NCBI GenBank assembly: GCA_903894655.1
Contig: CAITQY010000501.1
Location: forward strand, 1 to 9,197
Source of the DNA: an uncultured Gemmatimonadota bacterium
GTDB taxonomy: Bacteria; Gemmatimonadota; Gemmatimonadetes; Gemmatimonadales; Gemmatimonadaceae
Length of the DNA stretch: 9,197 nucleotides
Reading direction: 5' to 3'
The position numbers and the translations under genes were made by a program. Under the pieces are notes generated by a model. That model searched no databases. It was given only the letters and a program-made list of their open reading frames with translations, and was not told the DNA's origin. This document shows, piece by piece, positions 6,221 to 9,197 of the stretch (positions are counted from its first letter, which is position 1; every line of letters begins with the position of its first letter).

Positions 6221-6976
6221 TCAGGTCAGCTGCGACTGCTCGTGAAGACGATCGTACACATGACTGGCCTCCACGATCTTGCCGTCGTGCAGGCGATAGA
6301 ACGACATGTACGGCGTCGTCATCGACCGCCCATCCGTGTAGCTGTGGGTCGACAGGTTGTGCACGGCCACCATATCACCCTCGGCGAGCATCGACTGGAC
6401 CACGATCTCGATATCCTTGGTCGCGTTCAGCTGCTTCAAATAGTCGCTGTATTCCGCTGACGATGAAAATTCGTGTCCGCCCTGTTGCGTGTTCAGGCTG
6501 TGCGTGTGCGTGGTCGTCATGCCGTCGACCGTTACCGCCGACAGCTCGGCGAACCGCTGAAACTGGATCGCCATGAGAAACTGCAGCACCGCCTCCTTGT
6601 TACGCTGCTGCAGCGACGCCGGCTCTGACACTTCCTTGGCGACCTGTACCGCGCGTGCGAAATACGCGTCCTGTGAGTCGTGCAACTCGAGATGCGTGCT
6701 CAACCCCGAGATGTCGAACACTTGGCGAATCGACGGCTGAACGCCGCAGCAACTCAGCCGTCGGCCGACCGCCTGCCGCTCCTTGAGCGCCTGGAGCAAC
6801 ACACGGAGGCCCGCGCTGCTCATGTAGTCCACGCTCTGCAGGTCGATCAGCACATTCGAGCGGGTTTCATCGGCGGAGGGGAGGCACGCCTCAAGCTCCC
6901 CCGCATTCCGGCTGTCGATGCGGCCGTCGGCGCGGACGATGAGCGTCCCGCCGAGACGTGATGTATTGAAACTCAT
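6221..6976 (-). CDS. STAS-domain / SnoaL-like (NTF2-fold) fusion protein
   Basis: A 251-residue cytoplasmic protein with two domains. Residues 1-110 are a STAS domain of the anti-sigma-factor antagonist type: LGGTLIVRADGRIDSRNAGE (8-27), VLIDLQSVDYMSSAGLRVLL (42-61, the phosphoacceptor-loop motif) and the amphipathic helix around QPSIRQVFDISGL (80-92). Residues about 122-248 look like a SnoaL/NTF2-like alpha+beta cone: the QQRNKEAVLQFL helix, a variable THTHSLN segment (156-162), VQSMLAEGDMVAVHNLSTHS (193-212), MSFYRLHDGKIVEAS (224-238) and VYDRL with Asp242. STAS domains switch partners through phosphorylation by HPK/RsbW-like kinases; NTF2-like domains bind small ligands or act as cyclases and isomerases. 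GGAG (6983-6986 on the minus strand, 6-base gap) supports the ATG. It leads a probable operon with the exporter. No kinase or phosphatase partner is in view. STAS call strong; SnoaL call moderate. Confidence 0.87.
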   Translation of the reverse strand: MSFNTSRLGGTLIVRADGRIDSRNAGELEACLPSADETRSNVLIDLQSVDYMSSAGLRVLLQALKERQAVGRRLSCCGVQPSIRQVFDISGLSTHLELHDSQDAYFARAVQVAKEVSEPASLQQRNKEAVLQFLMAIQFQRFAELSAVTVDGMTTTHTHSLNTQQGGHEFSSSAEYSDYLKQLNATKDIEIVVQSMLAEGDMVAVHNLSTHSYTDGRSMTTPYMSFYRLHDGKIVEASHVYDRLHEQSQLT

Positions 6977-6998
6977 TCTGATCTCCGAGCGGGAAATG

Positions 6999-7013
6999 GG
7001 CGGCGGAGCCGCC
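6999..7013. repeat. GC-rich hairpin in the leader of the STAS-SnoaL gene
   Basis: GGCGGC (6999-7004) and GCCGCC (7008-7013) form a 6-base stem with a 3-base loop. It lies 12 bases beyond the Shine-Dalgarno of the STAS-SnoaL gene, in its presumed 5' leader. It could influence ribosome access, but in GC-rich DNA such short stems are frequent. No promoter could be assigned to this gene with confidence. Confidence 0.3.
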
Positions 7014-7106
7014 GGCGCTCGATCCCTGCGGAGCGGAGCACGGCCCTGCCCGTGGACGTGGAAGGTACACCACGGGGAGTGTGCCGCGCGCGCTCAACGC
7101 GGGTTT

Positions 7107-7131
7107 GCGCCCCAAGGTTACCCTGGGGCGC
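7107..7131 (-). terminator. Hairpin without U-tract downstream of the lipoprotein gene
   Basis: GCGCCCCA (7107-7114) pairs with TGGGGCGC (7124-7131), an 8-base perfect stem with a 9-base loop, 19 bases beyond the stop codon of the lipoprotein gene. On the minus strand it is followed by AAACCC rather than U residues, so it would be a weak or Rho-assisted terminator or an mRNA 3'-end stabiliser. Its position between two same-strand genes makes a terminator role the simplest reading. Confidence 0.4.
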
Positions 7132-7150
7132 CGGTCATCCGTCCGCTGCC

Positions 7151-7801
7151 CTACCGAACGCGGACCATCGCGATGTCCGAGGTCGGCGTGGCGCGTGGGC
7201 CGTCCTTGAGGATGGCGGTGTGGCTATTGGTCTGAAACTCTACGCTGAGCCGATACTTGCCGGCCGGTACGGCCGGGCATTCCCCTTCGGCCACGCCGTT
7301 GTAGCCGACGCGCGTGACGACACGCGTGAGTACGCAGAACGAGGTCGCGTTGACGTCGGGAAAATTGTCGTCGTCGTCGATGCGCTGGAGATACCCGTGC
7401 ACGTGCCCCTGCACGTAGCCGTCGGTGAGCACCTGAGGCAGTGAACCGAGCGAGACGTCAGCTGGCGCTGTACGGAGCTCTGGCCGATTGTCAAAGTTTT
7501 CGTAGCGCACGCGAATGGTGACGGGCTGATTGGCCACCACGCGTCCGCTGGAGCTGGGGGACGCAATGCGGAGCGACGGCGTGATGCGCGGCTGTGCCCC
7601 GAGCGGCGTATCCAGCACCCGGCCGACGAATGCGGTCAGCGTGGCCAACAGGCCGCGCTCCGGCGCAGCCGTGTGTTGCGCACCGTGCGCGGAGATTGCA
7701 ACGGGCTCCATCGGTGCTTCATCACGGCAGGCGCTGACCGACGCGGCGATGAGCAGGATGGCACTGTACGACGCCGTACGGGTGAGATGGCGAGACAACA
7801 T
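7151..7801 (-). CDS. Lipoprotein of unknown function (GHVHGY motif)
   Basis: A 216-residue predicted lipoprotein that I do not recognise as a known family. The signal peptide MLSRHLTRTASYSAILLIAA ends in the lipobox VSAC, with Cys25 as the lipidated residue, and is followed by charged RDEAP. After a spacer (about 30-75) comes a beta-rich domain: SPSSSGRVVANQPVTIRVRYENF (81-103) resembles an Ig-like or cadherin-like first strand pair. The centre carries GYVQGHVHGYLQRIDDDDNF (128-147), with two histidines two residues apart and four consecutive Asp. The end, AGKYRLSVEFQTNSH (180-194), looks like a closing beta sheet. Cys156 and Cys175 may form a disulfide. The start at 7799-7801 is chosen over a 43-residue longer frame because GGGAG lies 6 bases upstream and the lipoprotein signal begins exactly here. 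The His/Asp cluster could bind a metal; that is inference. It seems to be a single-gene unit. Confidence 0.82.
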   Translation of the reverse strand: MLSRHLTRTASYSAILLIAASVSACRDEAPMEPVAISAHGAQHTAAPERGLLATLTAFVGRVLDTPLGAQPRITPSLRIASPSSSGRVVANQPVTIRVRYENFDNRPELRTAPADVSLGSLPQVLTDGYVQGHVHGYLQRIDDDDNFPDVNATSFCVLTRVVTRVGYNGVAEGECPAVPAGKYRLSVEFQTNSHTAILKDGPRATPTSDIAMVRVR

Positions 7802-7807
7802 GAAAAA

Positions 7808-7812
7808 CTCCC
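7808..7812 (-). promoter_or_regulatory. Ribosome binding site fixing the lipoprotein start
   Basis: CTCCC on the plus strand reads GGGAG on the minus strand, 6 bases before the ATG at 7799-7801. This spacing and the lipoprotein signal peptide immediately after it decide the start against an upstream ATG at 7930, which would add 43 residues with no signal-peptide character. Confidence 0.75.
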
Positions 7813-7929
7813 AAGCGAAAACATCAAAAAAACGCGTGTGGGAATGCACGACAGGCGGTGTCCCTGTTCGCGTCACCCAGTCACCTAGGAGGCATCCTGA
7901 CCACCGGCAGCATCCATATCGAACGGTCA

Positions 7930-7958
7930 AGAAAACAAAAATGCGCCCGTTGCGTCAA
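7930..7958 (-). promoter_or_regulatory. Possible promoter of the lipoprotein gene
   Basis: TTGACG (7953-7958 on the minus strand; 5 of 6 matches to TTGACA) is followed at 17 bases by a poor -10, TTTTCT (7930-7935; 3 of 6). The region between the lipoprotein and HPP genes (7802-8090) is less GC-rich in patches, and I see nothing else recognisable in it: no tRNA, no clear terminator for the HPP gene. The call is tentative. Confidence 0.22.
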
Positions 7959-8090
7959 GGGCAATACGGCTATCGGCGAGACGCGTGTGCGTGTGCTGCA
8001 CGACCAAATTGTGGCGACGTGTTACAGCACGGGAACAGAGAAATTCTGCGCACACTGGATGCGCCGATACGTGCAGTTTCAGCGGCGTCG

Positions 8091-8795
8091 TTATCCGCGT
8101 GCATTGGGTGTGGCGGCGGTGCGCTGTCGGGCATGGTGCTCGGCGCGCTCATAAATCTCCAGCAGATCGTCTTCGCTGGCGTCGATGACGCTGTCCATGT
8201 CTTTCAATGCCTGGTGAATGTCGCTGGCCACGATTCCGATTGTCGGCTGGTGTGGCGTGCGCACCGTTGGAGGATGAGGCGTGGGATAGCGGCGGCCGGG
8301 CAAGAGATTGTTGATGAGCAGCGCGAGCGCCAACATCGCGAACACATTCACCATTACGATGGTGATCACCGCCGCGCCGCCCATCGCCCGGAACTGCGTG
8401 CCGCTCAACACCAAACTCAGTGCAGTCGCCGCGCCGGGCGGATGCAGGGCGTCGAGCAGGTGCATGAACAGGATGGCCACGCCGACCGCGATCGCGGACG
8501 CGACGACCACATCGTTGACCAGATACGCAACGCACCATCCAGTGAGCGCTGAGATCGCGTGCCCGATCACCAGATTCCACGGTTGCGCCATCGGGCTGTC
8601 GGGCACGGCGAAGAGCAGGAGGGTCGATGCCGCCATCGACACCACCACGAGCAGGGGGACCTGCCCGTGTGGGATGAACCGGATCAGCAGCCCGAGCCCC
8701 AGTACGGCGACGCCGCCGGCACCTCCGGCTCGGAATTTTTCAGCCAGCGTGATGTTGGTCGCTTTGGGTAAGAACAGTCTGAGGACGTCTTTCAT
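8091..8795 (-). CDS. HPP-family integral membrane protein
   Basis: A 234-residue protein with about four to five membrane helices in the first 165 residues and a cytoplasmic tail. Two family motifs are clear: AVPDSPMAQPWNLVIGH (63-79) and LHPPGAATAL (117-126), the HPP motif that names the family. The helix FAMLALALLINNLLPGRRYP (152-171) ends the membrane part. The tail includes IHQALKDMDSVIDASEDDLLEIYERA (193-218 in two parts), a helical segment also seen in relatives, but there is no CBS domain. Some plant-plastid and cyanobacterial HPP proteins move nitrite; most bacterial members are uncharacterised, so transport is inferred. The ATG at 8793-8795 has no good Shine-Dalgarno, but no other start is available close upstream. 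It is the first gene of its strand block and is probably transcribed alone, with 289 bases separating it from the lipoprotein start. Confidence 0.9.
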   Translation of the reverse strand: MKDVLRLFLPKATNITLAEKFRAGGAGGVAVLGLGLLIRFIPHGQVPLLVVVSMAASTLLLFAVPDSPMAQPWNLVIGHAISALTGWCVAYLVNDVVVASAIAVGVAILFMHLLDALHPPGAATALSLVLSGTQFRAMGGAAVITIVMVNVFAMLALALLINNLLPGRRYPTPHPPTVRTPHQPTIGIVASDIHQALKDMDSVIDASEDDLLEIYERAEHHARQRTAATPNARG

Positions 8796-8851
8796 GAAGG
8801 TCGTTGGCGTGGCCGAATGCTCGTGACAGCGCGGGAAATGCGTTAACGACA

Positions 8852-8857
8852 GTTATA
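8852..8857 (-). promoter_or_regulatory. Candidate -10 element of the HPP gene
   Basis: On the minus strand these bases read TATAAC, 5 of 6 matches to TATAAT, and would start transcription near 8845, about 50 bases ahead of the ATG. A matching -35 is not visible at 17-18 bases (GTGCGT or CGTGCG). An 8-base palindrome CGTTAACG (8841-8848) overlaps the expected start point. Confidence 0.3.
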
Positions 8858-8958
8858 CCGCGTGACCGCCGCCCACGCACGCTCCGATGATGTCGCGTTG
8901 TCCGCGTCGTCCGCGTTGGACGCCGGGGCAACGCGCGCTAGGAGCCGGAAGACGCCGG

Positions 8959-8967
8959 TGCTAGACT
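8959..8967 (+). promoter_or_regulatory. Candidate extended -10 promoter of the MFS transporter gene
   Basis: TGCTAGACT contains the TGn extension and a hexamer TAGACT with 4 of 6 consensus matches. A start near 8974 would give a leader of about 130 bases that holds the 13-base repeats. There is no recognisable -35. The 308-base gap 8796-9103 otherwise contains the HPP -10, a small direct repeat of GTCCGCGT (8900-8907 and 8909-8916), and the palindrome TGATCGATCA (9015-9024). Confidence 0.25.
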
Positions 8968-9025
8968 ATGCTCACCATCGGCATCCCGATTCCCGTGGTG
9001 GGACGGTCGCGCCGTGATCGATCAG

Positions 9026-9073
9026 CCGCCGTCGGCCACCGCCGTCGGCAACCGCCGTCGACGACCGACGGCG
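9026..9073 (+). repeat. Three 13-base direct repeats plus an inverted copy in the MFS gene leader
   Basis: Units start at 9026, 9039 and 9052, each beginning CCGCCGTCG and ending GCCA, GCAA and ACGA respectively. Immediately after, CCGACGGCG (9065-9073) is the reverse complement of CGCCGTCGG. It pairs 9 of 9 with units 1 and 2 and 8 of 9 with unit 3. In RNA the single inverted copy can thus pair with any of three partners, 31 bases before the ATG of the transporter gene. This could be a regulatory hairpin, a protein-binding array on DNA, or a slippage-prone repeat; the sequence alone does not choose. Confidence 0.7.
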
Positions 9074-9103
9074 ATCCAACTTTCAGGATACGTGGCGACA
9101 ACC

Positions 9104-9197
9104 ATGGCCTCGACCCCTGCGGTTCACCACTCCGCGCCCGATCGCATCAACGCGGCCAACTGGCGCATCGTGCTGCTCGCCAGCTTGGGCGGCACGC
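9104..9197 (+). CDS. MFS transporter, N-terminal fragment (3' truncated)
   Basis: Only the first 31 codons are in the window. After a short polar head (MASTPAVHHSAPDRINAANW) comes RIVLLASLGGT, the beginning of the first membrane helix. It matches the 'R.LLAS.LGG.LEFYDF' opening of metabolite:proton symporters of the major facilitator superfamily, though the decisive residues lie beyond the edge. An inner-membrane proton-coupled carrier of a small organic acid or sugar is the best guess. Start choice is uncertain: ATG at 9104 has no Shine-Dalgarno at normal distance, whereas an in-frame GTG at 9092 has AGGA at 9085-9088 only 3 bases upstream. The leader carries the three-unit repeat described separately. 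Confidence 0.6.
   Translation, partial: MASTPAVHHSAPDRINAANWRIVLLASLGGT

Noticed and set aside
7802..7930. 43-residue N-terminal extension of the lipoprotein gene starting at 7930
   Set aside because: The extension would bury the lipoprotein signal peptide inside the protein; the downstream ATG has a good ribosome binding site.
7530..8552. Open frame of 340 codons on the plus strand
   Set aside because: It lies antisense to both the lipoprotein and the HPP gene, is rich in Arg/His with no recognisable domain, and has no ribosome binding site; a GC-rich shadow frame.
8892..8916. Short GTCCGCGT direct repeats upstream of the HPP gene
   Set aside because: Only two exact 8-base copies and one imperfect copy, of low complexity; likely chance in GC-rich DNA and not a CRISPR or iteron array.

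Overview
This is a chromosomal window of a GC-rich bacterium (by eye about two thirds G+C). It reads as ordinary accessory metabolism: ten protein genes, two of them cut by the window edges. There are no RNA genes, CRISPR arrays, insertion sequences or phage genes that I can see. Two genes encode lipoproteins with clear lipoboxes, and there are several transporters and a LysR regulator, which together suggest a Gram-negative-type envelope. The overall style would fit Gemmatimonadota or a high-GC proteobacterium. That placement is inference only, since no marker gene is present.

Layout. 1-507 (+) is the C-terminal end of a flavin-containing monooxygenase-like protein. It faces an AMP-forming acyl-CoA synthetase (524-2095, -) across a 16-base gap. 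The synthetase has a recognisable promoter in the 162-base gap it shares with a divergent lipoprotein alpha/beta hydrolase (2258-3256, +). The hydrolase converges on a LysR regulator (3275-4159, -), which is divergent from an NmrA-type NAD(P)-binding protein (4295-5173, +). A perfect 7-5-7 palindrome lies between this last pair, overlapping the predicted lysR promoter, and is the likely operator.

A strong unidirectional intrinsic terminator (5205-5260) closes the next minus-strand unit. That unit is a STAS-SnoaL fusion protein (6221-6976) followed 11 bases later by an EamA/DMT exporter (5286-6209, GTG start); the two probably form an operon. Upstream come a lipoprotein of unknown family (7151-7801, -), then an HPP-family membrane protein (8091-8795, -), and at the right edge the first 31 codons of an MFS transporter (9104-9197, +). 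The MFS leader carries a three-copy 13-base repeat plus an inverted copy.

How they relate: the LysR/NmrA pair is a classic regulator-target arrangement, probably sensing an electrophile, quinone or redox state. The STAS-SnoaL protein may couple a small-ligand pocket to partner-switching signalling. The remaining genes look like independent single-gene units. I found no convincing multi-gene novel system. The most unusual items are the STAS-SnoaL fusion, the uncharacterised GHVHGY lipoprotein, the repeat-bearing MFS leader and the LysR operator.
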